A stretch of 64,000 nt of DNA from an uncultured Verrucomicrobiales bacterium. GTDB taxonomy: Bacteria; Verrucomicrobiota; Verrucomicrobiia; Verrucomicrobiales; Akkermansiaceae. The stretch covers positions 1-64,000 of the forward strand of contig CALCHQ010000105.1 in the NCBI GenBank assembly GCA_937901085.1, given 5' to 3'. The translations under genes were made by a program, and so were the position numbers. This document shows, piece by piece, positions 9,298 to 18,425 of the stretch; position 1 is the stretch's first letter; every line of letters starts with the position of its first letter. Under the pieces are notes generated by a model. It did no database searches and was not told the DNA's origin. It worked only from the letters and a program-made list of their open reading frames with translations.

Positions 9298-11142
9298 TTA
9301 TTCGGCAGAGTTGAGGAGTTTCTGCAGTTCGTTCATTTCCTGCATGAGGGCAGCAGCTTCCTGCCAGGAGATACCGGGGGTATTGACGCGCGAACGCAGC
9401 AGGTCGACATTGGCCTTGATGGCGGCCAGCGCCGCATTGGAGCAGGTGGATTCCACGGTGTGCGCCACATCGGGGATGTCGATGGGCTTGTGTTCCATGT
9501 GTTGCAGCGCAGCGGCTTGCTCCGGGGGTAATTTGGCGAGGAATGCCTGCCAGGCTTCTTCGTCGCCGGGGGGCGGCAGGGATTCCATGAAGCGCTGCAA
9601 TACCACGCCGCCGGAAAGCCAGCGGATGGGTTCCTGGAGTTCTTCAATGCGTTCCAGCAGCATGCCCTGGGCCTGGGCATTCACGGCGGCCAGGAACAGG
9701 GTGTCGTAAATGGCGCGGTGCAGGGTAAGGGGAATGATGCGGGCCGTTTGTTCCTGTGCCGGAGATTCGCTGAAGCATTCTTCCTCTCCTGGTTTCCAGT
9801 CCGGCTCTGCCGGGGGTGTCTGCGGTGCGTCTTTCCGGGCGCGGATGATGGCGTCGACGCTTTCGCGCAGCGATTCCAGCCCAGTATTCAGACGTGTGGC
9901 CATATCGGCCACGGCCACATCGCGGCGGTTGCGGTCGGTGATTTCGGCGGCTAAATCTGCCATGCGGGGGATGAGGGCCGCGCGGGCATTGGCATCGCCC
10001 TGGATGAGCGCCAGCTCCTGACCTACGCGCACTTCGAGGTAGGGGCGGGCGGAATCGATGGCTTCGCGCAGGGCTTCCGGCCCTTTGCTGCCGATGAGGG
10101 AATCCGGGTCTTCGCCGGGAGGGAGGCTGGCGTGGTACACTTCCAGCCCGGCGGCAGCCAGTTTGCGGAAGGTCTTTTCACTGGCCTTGATTCCGGCGTT
10201 GTCGCCATCGTAGCAGAGAATGGCCTTCTTCGCGTACTTTCGGAGGATGCGGGCATGCTCATCGGTAAAGGCCGTACCCAGACCGGCCACCGCGTTGCGG
10301 ATGTCGGCTTTCTCATGGCAGGCAATGACATCGAGCTGCCCTTCGCAGACCACCACACACATGCCGGCTTTGCCGATGGCGCCGGTGGCTTTGTAGAGGC
10401 CGAACAGCAGCTCGCCCTTGTGGAAGGCGGCGGTATCGGCCGTGTTCACGTATTTGCGCGGGTCCTGGGCGGCGCGGATGACGCGCCCGGAAAAACCGAC
10501 GACTTCTCCGCGCACGTTGTGGATGGGGAACATGAGTCTGTCCCGGAAGACGGGGTAGAGCCCGCGTTGTCCCCGGCCCAGCAGGTAGGCTTCGGTGAGC
10601 AGGCGGTCATCCATGTTGTGACTGCGGGCAAGCTGGTCGAACTCGCGGAAATCAGGAGGCGCCCAGCCCAGCTGCCAGGCGCGGGCGATTTCGATGCCGA
10701 AGCCGCGTTGTCTGAGGTATTCGCGCACGTGGGCGGCACCTGCATCGCGGCAGAGTTTGCGGTGGTAGTATTCCGTAGCCAGGGTGTTGGCCTCCACCAC
10801 ACGGGCACGCATGCGGCGCTGGCGTGCCATTTCCGGGTTTTCCTCCTCCTCAATGACCGGGATGCCGTTCATGTCGGCCAGACGGCGCAGCGCTGTGGGG
10901 TAATCGAGGTTCTCGAACATCATGATGAACTTGAGCGCATCTCCTCCCACACCGCAGCCGAAGCAATGGAAGGTCTGGCGCGCCGGATTCACATGGAAGG
11001 AGGGCGTTTTCTCGCTGTGGAAGGGGCAGCAGGCTTTCCAGGAGTTGCCGGCGCGGCGCAGTTGCAGGTATTTGCCAAGCAACTCGACGATATCTGCCGA
11101 GTCCTTGATGCGCGCCACGCATTCCTGGGTGATTCTGGCCAT
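9298..11142 (-). CDS. dnaG: DNA primase
   Basis: A 614-residue primase that makes the RNA primers for replication. The N-terminal zinc finger is visible as CCPFHSEKTPSF ... FHCFGCG (residues about 38-65); the Toprim core shows VVCEGQLDVIA and CYDGDNAGIKA with catalytic acidic residues. The C-terminal helicase-interacting region is less conserved. The ATG at 11142 was chosen because the zinc-finger domain begins directly after it and only four bases separate it from the aroA stop. Last gene of the ppiC-aroA-dnaG operon. Confidence 0.95.
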   Translation of the reverse strand: MARITQECVARIKDSADIVELLGKYLQLRRAGNSWKACCPFHSEKTPSFHVNPARQTFHCFGCGVGGDALKFIMMFENLDYPTALRRLADMNGIPVIEEEENPEMARQRRMRARVVEANTLATEYYHRKLCRDAGAAHVREYLRQRGFGIEIARAWQLGWAPPDFREFDQLARSHNMDDRLLTEAYLLGRGQRGLYPVFRDRLMFPIHNVRGEVVGFSGRVIRAAQDPRKYVNTADTAAFHKGELLFGLYKATGAIGKAGMCVVVCEGQLDVIACHEKADIRNAVAGLGTAFTDEHARILRKYAKKAILCYDGDNAGIKASEKTFRKLAAAGLEVYHASLPPGEDPDSLIGSKGPEALREAIDSARPYLEVRVGQELALIQGDANARAALIPRMADLAAEITDRNRRDVAVADMATRLNTGLESLRESVDAIIRARKDAPQTPPAEPDWKPGEEECFSESPAQEQTARIIPLTLHRAIYDTLFLAAVNAQAQGMLLERIEELQEPIRWLSGGVVLQRFMESLPPPGDEEAWQAFLAKLPPEQAAALQHMEHKPIDIPDVAHTVESTCSNAALAAIKANVDLLRSRVNTPGISWQEAAALMQEMNELQKLLNSAE

Positions 11143-11146
11143 GGGG

Positions 11147-12457
11147 TCAAGCCTGGGTAAGGGTGCGGAGATGTTCCTCGAAGCCGGGATAGGAGGTGTT
11201 GATGCTGTGGCAGTTGAGCAGGGTGGTATCACCCTCTGCATTCAGTCCGGCCATGAGGAAGCTCATGGCGATGCGGTGGTCGCCGTAGCAATCCATGACA
11301 GCTCCATGCAGTGGGATGCCGCCTGTGATTTCCATGCCATCGGGGAATTCCTCCACCACCGCGCCCATGGCGCGCAGGTTGCCCACTACGGTGGCAATGC
11401 GGTCGCTTTCCTTGACGCGGAGTTCAGCAGCGTTGCGGATGCGGGTGGTACCCTGCGCAAAGGCGGCAGCTACGGCCAGCACGGGAATTTCGTCGATGAG
11501 GTTCGGGATTTCCTGCTTCTGTACCTCGGTGGCCGTCAGTTTCTGCGGGGCTCGCACGGTGAGGTCGCCATAGGGTTCGCCTCCTTCCGTGCGGTTGGTG
11601 ATGCGGATATCGGCTCCCATGCGGCGCAGCACGGTGATGATGGCATCGCGCGTGGGATTCAGCCCCACGTTGAGCAGGGTGATTTCGCTGCCCGGTACAA
11701 TGGAGGCTGCCACCAGCCAGAATGCGGCGCTGGAGATGTCTCCCGGCACGGTGATGTCTTTGTTGACGGGAACTACCGGCCCTTCCACGGCCATGTCCAG
11801 CCCGTCTGCCGATACGGTGCAGGGGATGCCGAAATGCTCAAACAGGCGTTCGGTGTGGTCGCGGGTGATGGCGGGTTGGTGTACGGAAGTGCGCCCGCTG
11901 GCCAGCATACCGGCCAGCAGCACGGCGCTCTTCACTTGTGCGCTGGCCATGGGAAGTTCGTAGTGAATCGGGTTCAGCGTTCCACCTGTTATTTCCAGCG
12001 GGGCGCAGCCGGGCTTTTCGCCGCAGGCGGTAATGCAGGCTCCCATGGCTGCCAGCGGGTCGATGATGCGCTTCATGGGGCGGCTGCTCAGCGAGGCGTC
12101 GCCGAACATGCGGCTGCGGAAAGGCAGGGAGGCGAGTACGCCGGCCATGAGGCGCATGCCGGTGCCGCTGTTGCCGCAGTCAATATCCTGTTCCGGGGCG
12201 GTGGGGTTCATGCCGGTGCCGATGAGGGTGAAATCCTGCGGGCAATCACCGGGTGTCACCTGTGCCCCCAGTTGCTGCATGGCGCGCAGAGTGTTGATGC
12301 AGTCTTCGCTGCAGAGGTAGTTGCTCACGCGCATGGAGCCGCTGCCCAGCGCTCCCAGAATGGCAACGCGGTGGGAGATGCTCTTATCCCCCGGCACGGT
12401 GATGACGCCGCGCAGTCCCTGCGAGGCATGGGAAACAGTAATGCTGTTACTTGACAT
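11147..12457 (-). CDS. aroA: 3-phosphoshikimate 1-carboxyvinyltransferase
   Basis: A 436-residue EPSP synthase, the sixth step of the shikimate pathway, joining phosphoenolpyruvate to shikimate 3-phosphate. Substrate-binding signatures VPGDKSISHR (residues 21-30), DCGNSGTGMRL and LRVKESDRI are all present. The start at 12457 gives the usual length and overlaps the end of the upstream foldase gene by 11 bases, indicating translational coupling. Confidence 0.95.
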   Translation of the reverse strand: MSSNSITVSHASQGLRGVITVPGDKSISHRVAILGALGSGSMRVSNYLCSEDCINTLRAMQQLGAQVTPGDCPQDFTLIGTGMNPTAPEQDIDCGNSGTGMRLMAGVLASLPFRSRMFGDASLSSRPMKRIIDPLAAMGACITACGEKPGCAPLEITGGTLNPIHYELPMASAQVKSAVLLAGMLASGRTSVHQPAITRDHTERLFEHFGIPCTVSADGLDMAVEGPVVPVNKDITVPGDISSAAFWLVAASIVPGSEITLLNVGLNPTRDAIITVLRRMGADIRITNRTEGGEPYGDLTVRAPQKLTATEVQKQEIPNLIDEIPVLAVAAAFAQGTTRIRNAAELRVKESDRIATVVGNLRAMGAVVEEFPDGMEITGGIPLHGAVMDCYGDHRIAMSFLMAGLNAEGDTTLLNCHSINTSYPGFEEHLRTLTQA

Positions 12458-13451
12458 GTATCTGAATGCGTTTCTGTTGGAAGCCCTCTTTAAGGAGGGT
12501 GTCGAAGAAGCTGTTGACACCCAGTTCCCGCTGGGCGCTGATGATGGCGGTGCGGAGTGTCTCACGACACTCGTCGAGAGAGGGCGTGTAGGCCGGGGTA
12601 ATCGGACCGGGCAGGATGATGTGCCATCCCCACTTGCTCTGCACCAGCGACGGTGTGCCGGCCGGCAGGGCGTTTTCTCCGAAGATGTTCAGCTCAGGCA
12701 GCGGAAGCAGGCCGTCATCATACACCACACCCAGGTTTCCACCGCGGGTGGAGGTAGCGGCATCCTCGCTCACTTCTGCGGCGAGATCCGCAAATTCCTC
12801 CCCGGCATTGAGGCGTTCCAGCACCAGTCCGGCGGCGCGGCGGGCATCTTCGGTGCTGCGGTGGAGGGAGGCAATGAAAATGTGTTTCACCGGGCGGCTG
12901 GCGGGGATGGTCAGTTCATCCCGGACCTGCTTGTAATGCGCCATGATGGCCGCGTTGTCCACCTGCGTGTGGGGAGCGAGATTGCGGTTCAGTAGTGCCA
13001 GTTCCATGAGGCGGGCTTCAATCTTGTCTGTGAACTGGCGGCGGGTGTATCCCTGGGAGGCCAGCTGCTGCTCGAAGACAGCCATGCTGCCGGCGCGGCG
13101 GGCCAGGGCGCTGACGTGGGCTTCGGCCGCTGCCCGGTTGTGCTGCAGCTGGTTGTCGTTGTAGCGGGCGCGCATGCGCAGCAGGGAACTGCGTACCAGG
13201 TCCATCACCATGGAGACATCGGGCTTCTGCCGTCCGGAAATGGCTTCCTGTTCGGCCTTGTGCCGGGCCAGCTGGCCGTGCGGAATGCGCTCACCGTATA
13301 CCACGGCGGCAGCCTCGGCGGCCTGTTTGTCCTTGTGCAGGAAACCGTACATCGGCCCGTGCAGCAGCCAGAGGTCCAGGCACATGTAGCCCAGCGTCGT
13401 GCCGATGATGGCCGCTTTCAGAACATAGATTTTGGCAGAAGTCCACTTCAC
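12447..13451 (-). CDS. Membrane-anchored parvulin-type peptidyl-prolyl isomerase
   Basis: A 334-residue protein with one N-terminal membrane segment (about residues 9-28), a SurA_N-like helical region (residues 60-180), and a parvulin domain near residues 186-290 (PVKHIFIAS ... GGNLGVV ... FGENALPAGTPSLVQSKWGWHII). Family members fold envelope proteins in the periplasm. The start codon is GTG: a promoter box ends six bases upstream, so the transcript probably begins at this GTG. First gene of an operon with aroA and dnaG, an unusual partner set. Confidence 0.85.
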   Translation of the reverse strand: MKWTSAKIYVLKAAIIGTTLGYMCLDLWLLHGPMYGFLHKDKQAAEAAAVVYGERIPHGQLARHKAEQEAISGRQKPDVSMVMDLVRSSLLRMRARYNDNQLQHNRAAAEAHVSALARRAGSMAVFEQQLASQGYTRRQFTDKIEARLMELALLNRNLAPHTQVDNAAIMAHYKQVRDELTIPASRPVKHIFIASLHRSTEDARRAAGLVLERLNAGEEFADLAAEVSEDAATSTRGGNLGVVYDDGLLPLPELNIFGENALPAGTPSLVQSKWGWHIILPGPITPAYTPSLDECRETLRTAIISAQRELGVNSFFDTLLKEGFQQKRIQIHVK

Positions 13452-13457
13452 GCGGTC

Positions 13458-13486
13458 ATTTTACGCTTCTGCGGGGGCTTTTGCAA
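13458..13486 (-). promoter_or_regulatory. Promoter of the ppiC-like/aroA/dnaG operon, leaderless
   Basis: TTGCAA, 17-base spacer, TAAAAT on the minus strand. Six bases separate the -10 box from the GTG start codon, so +1 should coincide with the start codon. Confidence 0.6.
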
Positions 13487-13530
13487 ACAAAAAGCATGTA
13501 TGCACGCGCGCAAGTTTTTGCTGTTTTGGC

Positions 13531-13558
13531 TTGATAATCACGCCAAATGCGTTAGAAT
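13531..13558 (+). promoter_or_regulatory. asd promoter
   Basis: TTGATA, 16-base spacer, TAGAAT; predicted leader of about 38 bases to the asd start. Confidence 0.6.
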
Positions 13559-13603
13559 AGCCGCGTGCCACGGCACATGTAATATCCTGTCAACACACCA
13601 TTC

Positions 13604-14620
13604 ATGACTATGAATCATCCCAGAGTCGCTATCGTGGGCGCCACCGGTGCGGTGGGCGTCGAGATTCTTTCCTGCCTTGAGACCCGCAATTTCCCGCTGG
13701 CCTCGCTCAAACTTCTGGCTTCTCATCGTTCTGCTGGTAAACAGGTGGCATTCCGCGGTGAGATGCTGACCGTGCAGGAGCTTACGGCCGATTCCTTCGG
13801 CGATGTGGACATTGCGCTCTTTGCTGCCGGTGGTGATATTTCCCGCGAGTACGCTCCCATTGCCGGTGCGGCTGGCTGCGTGGTGGTGGATAATTCCTCT
13901 GCTTTCCGTCAGGATGCCGATGTGCCGCTGGTTGTGCCCGAAATCAACGCTGAGGCTGCTTTCAATCATCCCCGCAACATCATTGCCAATCCGAACTGCA
14001 CCACCATCATCACCCTGATGGCCCTGTACCCGCTGCACCTCAAGTATGGGCTCAAGACCATTGTGGCCAGCAGCTACCAGGCTGTTTCCGGCAGCGGCCA
14101 GCACGGTATCACTGAGCTGGAGAACCAGGTGCGCGCCATTGTCGACGGTCACCCGGTGGAAATCAAGACCTATCCCCGCCAGATTGCCTTCAACGTGCTG
14201 CCGCAGATTGACAAGTTTGCCGATAACGGTTACACCAAGGAAGAACTCAAGATGCTCAACGAAGGACGCAAGATTATGGGCCTGCCTGAGCTGAATGTGA
14301 CCTGTACCTGCGTGCGTGTTCCCGTGTACCGCAGTCACTCCATCTCCTGCATTGCCCAGTTCGAGAAGCCGGTGGATGTGGAAGGTGCCCGCAGCTGCTT
14401 CGACGGTATGCCCGGCGTGGCGCTGATGGATGATGTGGCCAACAACGTGTGGCCCACTCCGCTGGATTCCACCAATGGCGACACCTGCTATGTGGGCCGT
14501 ATCCGCAAGGATATCGCCATCGACAATGCGCTCAATCTCTGGGTGGTGGGTGACCAGGTACGCAAGGGTGCCGCCCTCAACGCCGTGCAGATTGCCGAGC
14601 TGCTGGTGAAGGGTAAGTAA
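13604..14620 (+). CDS. asd: Aspartate-semialdehyde dehydrogenase
   Basis: A 338-residue enzyme that reduces aspartyl phosphate to aspartate semialdehyde, the branch point to lysine/diaminopimelate, threonine and methionine. The nucleotide-binding loop VGATGAVGVE (residues 10-19), the catalytic cysteine C132 in NPNCTTI and the SSYQAVSGSG segment are conserved. An in-frame ATG two codons downstream (13610) is an alternative start. A prenyl synthase gene follows after 16 bases on the same strand. Confidence 0.95.
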   Translation: MTMNHPRVAIVGATGAVGVEILSCLETRNFPLASLKLLASHRSAGKQVAFRGEMLTVQELTADSFGDVDIALFAAGGDISREYAPIAGAAGCVVVDNSSAFRQDADVPLVVPEINAEAAFNHPRNIIANPNCTTIITLMALYPLHLKYGLKTIVASSYQAVSGSGQHGITELENQVRAIVDGHPVEIKTYPRQIAFNVLPQIDKFADNGYTKEELKMLNEGRKIMGLPELNVTCTCVRVPVYRSHSISCIAQFEKPVDVEGARSCFDGMPGVALMDDVANNVWPTPLDSTNGDTCYVGRIRKDIAIDNALNLWVVGDQVRKGAALNAVQIAELLVKGK

Positions 14621-14636
14621 ACGATATTTCCTGACC

Positions 14637-15521
14637 ATGGATATCAAGGCTCTCATCAAGGAAACGGCTGCCAAGGTGGAGGCTCGTCTCAACGAGTTGC
14701 TGCCGTGTGAGGACACCGCGCCCTCCACGATTCACAAGGCAATGCGATACAGCATCTTTGCCGGTGGTAAGCGCATCCGCCCGCTGCTGTGTCTGGAGGC
14801 TGCCAAGGCCTGTGGCGGCAGCGAGGAGGCAGCGCTCAATGCCGCCTGCGCCCTGGAAACGCTGCACACCTATACGCTGATTCACGATGACCTGCCTTGC
14901 ATGGATAATGATGACCTGCGCCGCGGGCGTCCTACCAGCCACAAGGTGTTTGGTGAGGGGATTGCCGTGCTGGCAGGTGACGCGCTGCTCACCGAGGTGT
15001 TTGCCATGCTGGCCCGCGTGCCGTCCAATGACCGCTACGATGTGGCAGATTACGTGGCCGAAATGGCCTACCGCACCGGCAGCCAGCATCTGGTGGGCGG
15101 GCAGGTACTCGATCTGGAGGGCGAGGGTCGTGAGCTGACGGTGGAGGAACTGCGCGCCATTCACCATGGCAAGACCTCGGCGCTCATCATTGCCTCCGTC
15201 CGTCTGGGTGGTATGGCGGCCGGTTGCACGCCGGAGCAGCTTGAAGCTCTTACCGAATATGGCCGATGCCTCGGCCTGGCATTCCAGATTATTGATGATA
15301 TTCTGGATGTGACTTCCACCCCGGAGGTTCTGGGCAAGAGCATCGGCAAGGATGCCAAGGTGCAGAAAGCCACCTATCCCGCGCTGGTGGGCATGGATAA
15401 CGCTCGCGCCGAAGCCCGCGAACTGACGGCTGCCGCCTGCGCTGCTCTCGATGTGTTCTCCGAACGTCGACGCGAGAATCTTCTGGCCATCAATGATTAC
15501 CTCCTGAAGCGCGATTACTGA
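14637..15521 (+). CDS. ispA: Polyprenyl (farnesyl/geranylgeranyl) diphosphate synthase
   Basis: A 294-residue trans-isoprenyl diphosphate synthase, the size of short-chain IspA-type enzymes. The first aspartate-rich motif is DDLPCMDNDD (starting at D84), with the KRIRP motif near residue 43; the second is DDILD near residue 220. The residues just before the first motif (TYTLIHDD) are typical of bacterial farnesyl diphosphate synthases. Co-transcribed with asd; a strong terminator follows. Confidence 0.9.
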   Translation: MDIKALIKETAAKVEARLNELLPCEDTAPSTIHKAMRYSIFAGGKRIRPLLCLEAAKACGGSEEAALNAACALETLHTYTLIHDDLPCMDNDDLRRGRPTSHKVFGEGIAVLAGDALLTEVFAMLARVPSNDRYDVADYVAEMAYRTGSQHLVGGQVLDLEGEGRELTVEELRAIHHGKTSALIIASVRLGGMAAGCTPEQLEALTEYGRCLGLAFQIIDDILDVTSTPEVLGKSIGKDAKVQKATYPALVGMDNARAEARELTAAACAALDVFSERRRENLLAINDYLLKRDY

Positions 15522-15541
15522 TGCGCGCTGCCTGTGATTTT

Positions 15542-15576
15542 ACACCGCCGGAGCATGGCTCCGGCGGTGTTTTATT
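15542..15576 (+). terminator. Intrinsic terminator after ispA
   Basis: A perfect 12-base-pair stem (15542-15553 with 15559-15570, loop CATGG) followed by TTTTATTA. Confidence 0.85.
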
Positions 15577-15602
15577 ATGGTGGAGAAAGTTGAAAAACAG
15601 GC

Positions 15603-15631
15603 TTGCGCTAGTGCGGGGGATTTGTTAGTAT
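15603..15631 (+). promoter_or_regulatory. Promoter upstream of a small ORF
   Basis: TTGCGC, 17-base spacer, TAGTAT. Transcription would start near 15638 and leave a leader of about 120 bases before the small ORF at 15758, or produce a short non-coding RNA. Confidence 0.45.
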
Positions 15632-15757
15632 GATGGCGTTGACGCTCCCTGACTACCCTGAACCGAGCCAGCGAATGCAGCCGCATTGTCGCGTTGTGCC
15701 GGGGTGGATTGTCGGGGCAGGGGTCAGCAAGTAACCCAAACCCTCCCCCCTATCCCT

Positions 15758-15961
15758 ATGATACCTGACATCGAAAACGAGAATACTGTTGTGTCTGCTC
15801 TGCGTCGTAATCTGCACCTTGCGCTGCGCCGCCGTACCTATAGCTTCAGGCAGAATGCCCGATTGAACGAATTGCTGCCGCAGAAACCCATACGCCGCAG
15901 CCATACGTTGTGGAGCAGCGTCATGCCCCTCCTGCTGGCCCTGCTGATGTGCAAGGCCTGA
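15758..15961 (+). CDS. Small basic protein with hydrophobic C-terminus
   Basis: A possible 67-residue protein: an Arg-rich N-terminal two thirds (for example ALRRNLHLALRRR near residue 16) and a C-terminal hydrophobic stretch (about residues 54-66) ending in CKA. It lies between a terminator and recQ and has a plausible promoter upstream, but no Shine-Dalgarno sequence and no recognised family. It could be a tail-anchored membrane peptide or a chance ORF. Confidence 0.4.
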   Translation: MIPDIENENTVVSALRRNLHLALRRRTYSFRQNARLNELLPQKPIRRSHTLWSSVMPLLLALLMCKA

Positions 15962-15968
15962 TTAGGGC

Positions 15969-15997
15969 TTGCCTGCCGGAAGTCAATCCGCTAGAAT
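15969..15997 (+). promoter_or_regulatory. recQ promoter, nearly leaderless
   Basis: TTGCCT, 17-base spacer, TAGAAT. The ATG of recQ lies eight bases after the -10 box. Confidence 0.6.
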
Positions 15998-16005
15998 AGG
16001 CGCGA

Positions 16006-18159
16006 ATGGCAACTTTCCGGGAAATGGCAGATGCAGGTGAAGCGCTCAGAACCTATTTCGGTTTTGAGGCGCTGCGTCCTGGTCAGTCCGAAGTGGTGCA
16101 GGCGATTCTCGCGGGGCGCGATGCCATGGGCATTATGCCCACGGGTGGCGGTAAATCGCTCTGCTACCAGCTGCCCGCCCTTTGCCGCCCCGGTCTGACC
16201 CTGGTTGTTTCCCCCCTTATTGCCCTGATGAAGGACCAGGTGGATGCGCTGCAGGCACGGGGAATTCCTGCGGCTGCGGTGAATTCGTCGCTGGGAGCAG
16301 AGGAATACCGCCAGGTGATGCAAGCGCTGCGCCGGGGAGAATTGAAGATTCTTTATGTGGCTCCGGAGCGTTTTGCCCAGGAGTCCTTTCTGGAGTTGCT
16401 GCGCGGGCTTCAGGTGGCGCTGCTGGCGGTGGATGAGGCACATTGCCTGAGCCAATGGGGACATGATTTCCGCCCTGATTACTTGCGTCTGGGGCGTGTG
16501 CGCGAGGCGCTCGGCTATCCGCAGACAGTGGCGCTCACGGCTACGGCTACGGCGTATGTGCGCGAGGACATTCTTGCCACGCTGAAGTTGCAGGACCCCG
16601 CCGTCATCATCAGCGGTTTCGGGCGCGATAATCTGGATTTTGCCATTACGCACTGCGAGAACCGCAAGGCGAAGTTCGAGCGTATCCGCAAGGTGATTGC
16701 CCGCTGGAAAAAGGGGATTATCTACTGCTCCACCCGCAAGAATGTAATGCTGGTCTTTGATGAACTGGCAGCACAGCAGGTCAATGCGGTGGCTTATCAT
16801 GCCGGCATGAGTGATGAGGAGCGCGAGTTCTCGCAGGAGGCCTTTGTTTCCGGGAGGGCGGATGTGGTGGTTGCCACCAACGCCTTCGGCATGGGTATTG
16901 ACCGCCCGGACGTGCGTTTCGTGGTGCATTTCGAGATTCCGGGCAGCGTGGAGGCCTACTATCAGGAGGCCGGACGTGCCGGGCGCGATGGCGAGGCTGC
17001 GGTCTGTGAACTCCTGTTCAACCATGCCGACCTGAAAACGCAGGAGTTTTTCTTCGAGGGGAGCAATCCGCCTATTTCCCTGATTCGTTCTTTGTACAAT
17101 ATGCTGCGCTTCGAGAGTGAACCGCTCACGCATGAATTACACCTCACAGTAGAGGCCATGGCCGGAAAACTCGGCAAGGAGGTGAATCCCATGGCGGTGG
17201 GAACGGCGCTTTCCTGCCTGATTCACGCCGGGGCTATTCAGCGCTTTGATGTGCCGGGCCAGTTGGCTAAAGGTACGCGCCTGCTTAAGCCGGAGGTGAA
17301 TTTCGAATGCCTGGATATTGACCGCAACCAGTTAGAGGAAAAAGCCCGCCGTGACCATCTTAAGATTGAGTCCATGACGAAGCTGGCCTATTCCGTTGGC
17401 TGCCGTCAGCAATGGATTCTGGAGTATTTCGGTGAGCCTGATGCTGCCCCCTGCGGGCATTGTGATGTGTGCGCGGCATCTGGTGAGGAGGAGCGAGAGG
17501 AACTGAGCGGGGATGACCTGCTCACCGTCAGGAAAGCGCTGGCCGGTGTGGCCCGTGCCTCCAGACGCGGGCCGGAGGGTGAATGGGTGGCCGTTTACGG
17601 CCGTGGCAAGGTGATGGATATGCTTCGTGGCGCGAGGAATGCTTCCATGCACCAGTATCTTACCGGGCTTTCCACCTACGGCATCTTGAAAAGTCTGACA
17701 GACGCGAAGATGAAAGCTCTTTTCCGTGCCATGCTGGAGGGTGGGCTGTTGCAGAGTACCGGGGGCGATATGCCGCTCATCACGCTTACCCCGCAGGGAG
17801 AAGAGGTGATGCAGAGCCGGGCTGTGCCGCGTCTCTCCCGCCGCGTGTGGGGAAGCGGCGTGCAGACGAGAACGCCTGCCGCCCGGAAGGATAAGACCCG
17901 TGACCTCCTGCAGAGCATGGGGCTGGGGCGGCTGGATAAGGTGCTGTATGAGCATCTGGCCGAATTGAGACGTGACCTGGCGGATGAGTATAACATGCCT
18001 GCATACCGCGTGATGCATAATGAGACGCTGCGCGCCATGGCTACCGTCAAGCCGACCACCATGGAGGCTGCCGGGAGGCTCAAGGGTGTGGGACCATGGC
18101 TCCGCACACACGGCCTGCGTGCTTTTGTGGAGCTGATTCAGGACTATGAGGAAGGCTGA
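16006..18159 (+). CDS. recQ: ATP-dependent DNA helicase RecQ
   Basis: A 717-residue 3'-5' helicase that acts in recombination and replication-fork repair. Visible are Walker A (TGGGKS near residue 46), the DEAH box followed by CLSQWGHDFRP near residue 144, helicase C-terminal motif QEAGRAGRDG, the zinc-binding cysteines (C-x2-QWILEYF ... CGHCDVC, residues 466-490), a winged-helix region and a C-terminal HRDC domain (residues 640-712). Length is larger than E. coli RecQ (about 610) because of insertions before the HRDC domain. Confidence 0.95.
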   Translation: MATFREMADAGEALRTYFGFEALRPGQSEVVQAILAGRDAMGIMPTGGGKSLCYQLPALCRPGLTLVVSPLIALMKDQVDALQARGIPAAAVNSSLGAEEYRQVMQALRRGELKILYVAPERFAQESFLELLRGLQVALLAVDEAHCLSQWGHDFRPDYLRLGRVREALGYPQTVALTATATAYVREDILATLKLQDPAVIISGFGRDNLDFAITHCENRKAKFERIRKVIARWKKGIIYCSTRKNVMLVFDELAAQQVNAVAYHAGMSDEEREFSQEAFVSGRADVVVATNAFGMGIDRPDVRFVVHFEIPGSVEAYYQEAGRAGRDGEAAVCELLFNHADLKTQEFFFEGSNPPISLIRSLYNMLRFESEPLTHELHLTVEAMAGKLGKEVNPMAVGTALSCLIHAGAIQRFDVPGQLAKGTRLLKPEVNFECLDIDRNQLEEKARRDHLKIESMTKLAYSVGCRQQWILEYFGEPDAAPCGHCDVCAASGEEEREELSGDDLLTVRKALAGVARASRRGPEGEWVAVYGRGKVMDMLRGARNASMHQYLTGLSTYGILKSLTDAKMKALFRAMLEGGLLQSTGGDMPLITLTPQGEEVMQSRAVPRLSRRVWGSGVQTRTPAARKDKTRDLLQSMGLGRLDKVLYEHLAELRRDLADEYNMPAYRVMHNETLRAMATVKPTTMEAAGRLKGVGPWLRTHGLRAFVELIQDYEEG

Positions 18160-18165
18160 TGCTTC

Positions 18166-18378
18166 TTAGCAACGCCCTTTGTATTCATAGCCTGCCTGCC
18201 GCACGGTGACGGCGATGCGTTCTTCATCGACCGGGGCGATAGTGGTCAGCGTGACGGTGCCACTCTTGCAGTCGGCTTGGACGTCGCTGATGCCGGGCAG
18301 GGCAGAAACGACCTTTTCAACGCGTGCCGAGCATGCTGCACAGCTCATGCCCGTGACGATGAATGCCTCTTGCTTCAT
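18166..18378 (-). CDS. Heavy-metal-associated (copper chaperone) domain protein
   Basis: A 70-residue stand-alone HMA domain with the metal-binding loop GMSCAAC (C13 and C16), as in CopZ-type copper chaperones that hand Cu(I) to P-type ATPases. No copper ATPase is nearby. Converges with recQ, six bases apart. Confidence 0.9.
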   Translation of the reverse strand: MKQEAFIVTGMSCAACSARVEKVVSALPGISDVQADCKSGTVTLTTIAPVDEERIAVTVRQAGYEYKGRC

Positions 18379-18384
18379 GCGAGA

Positions 18385-18413
18385 AGCCTAAGCGAAGCCG
18401 GGTGGAAATGCAA
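18385..18413 (-). promoter_or_regulatory. Promoter of the copper chaperone gene, leaderless
   Basis: TTGCAT, 17-base spacer, TAGGCT on the minus strand; the -10 box ends six bases before the ATG. The -10 match is weak. Confidence 0.4.
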
Positions 18414-18425
18414 GAGGCTACTTCG

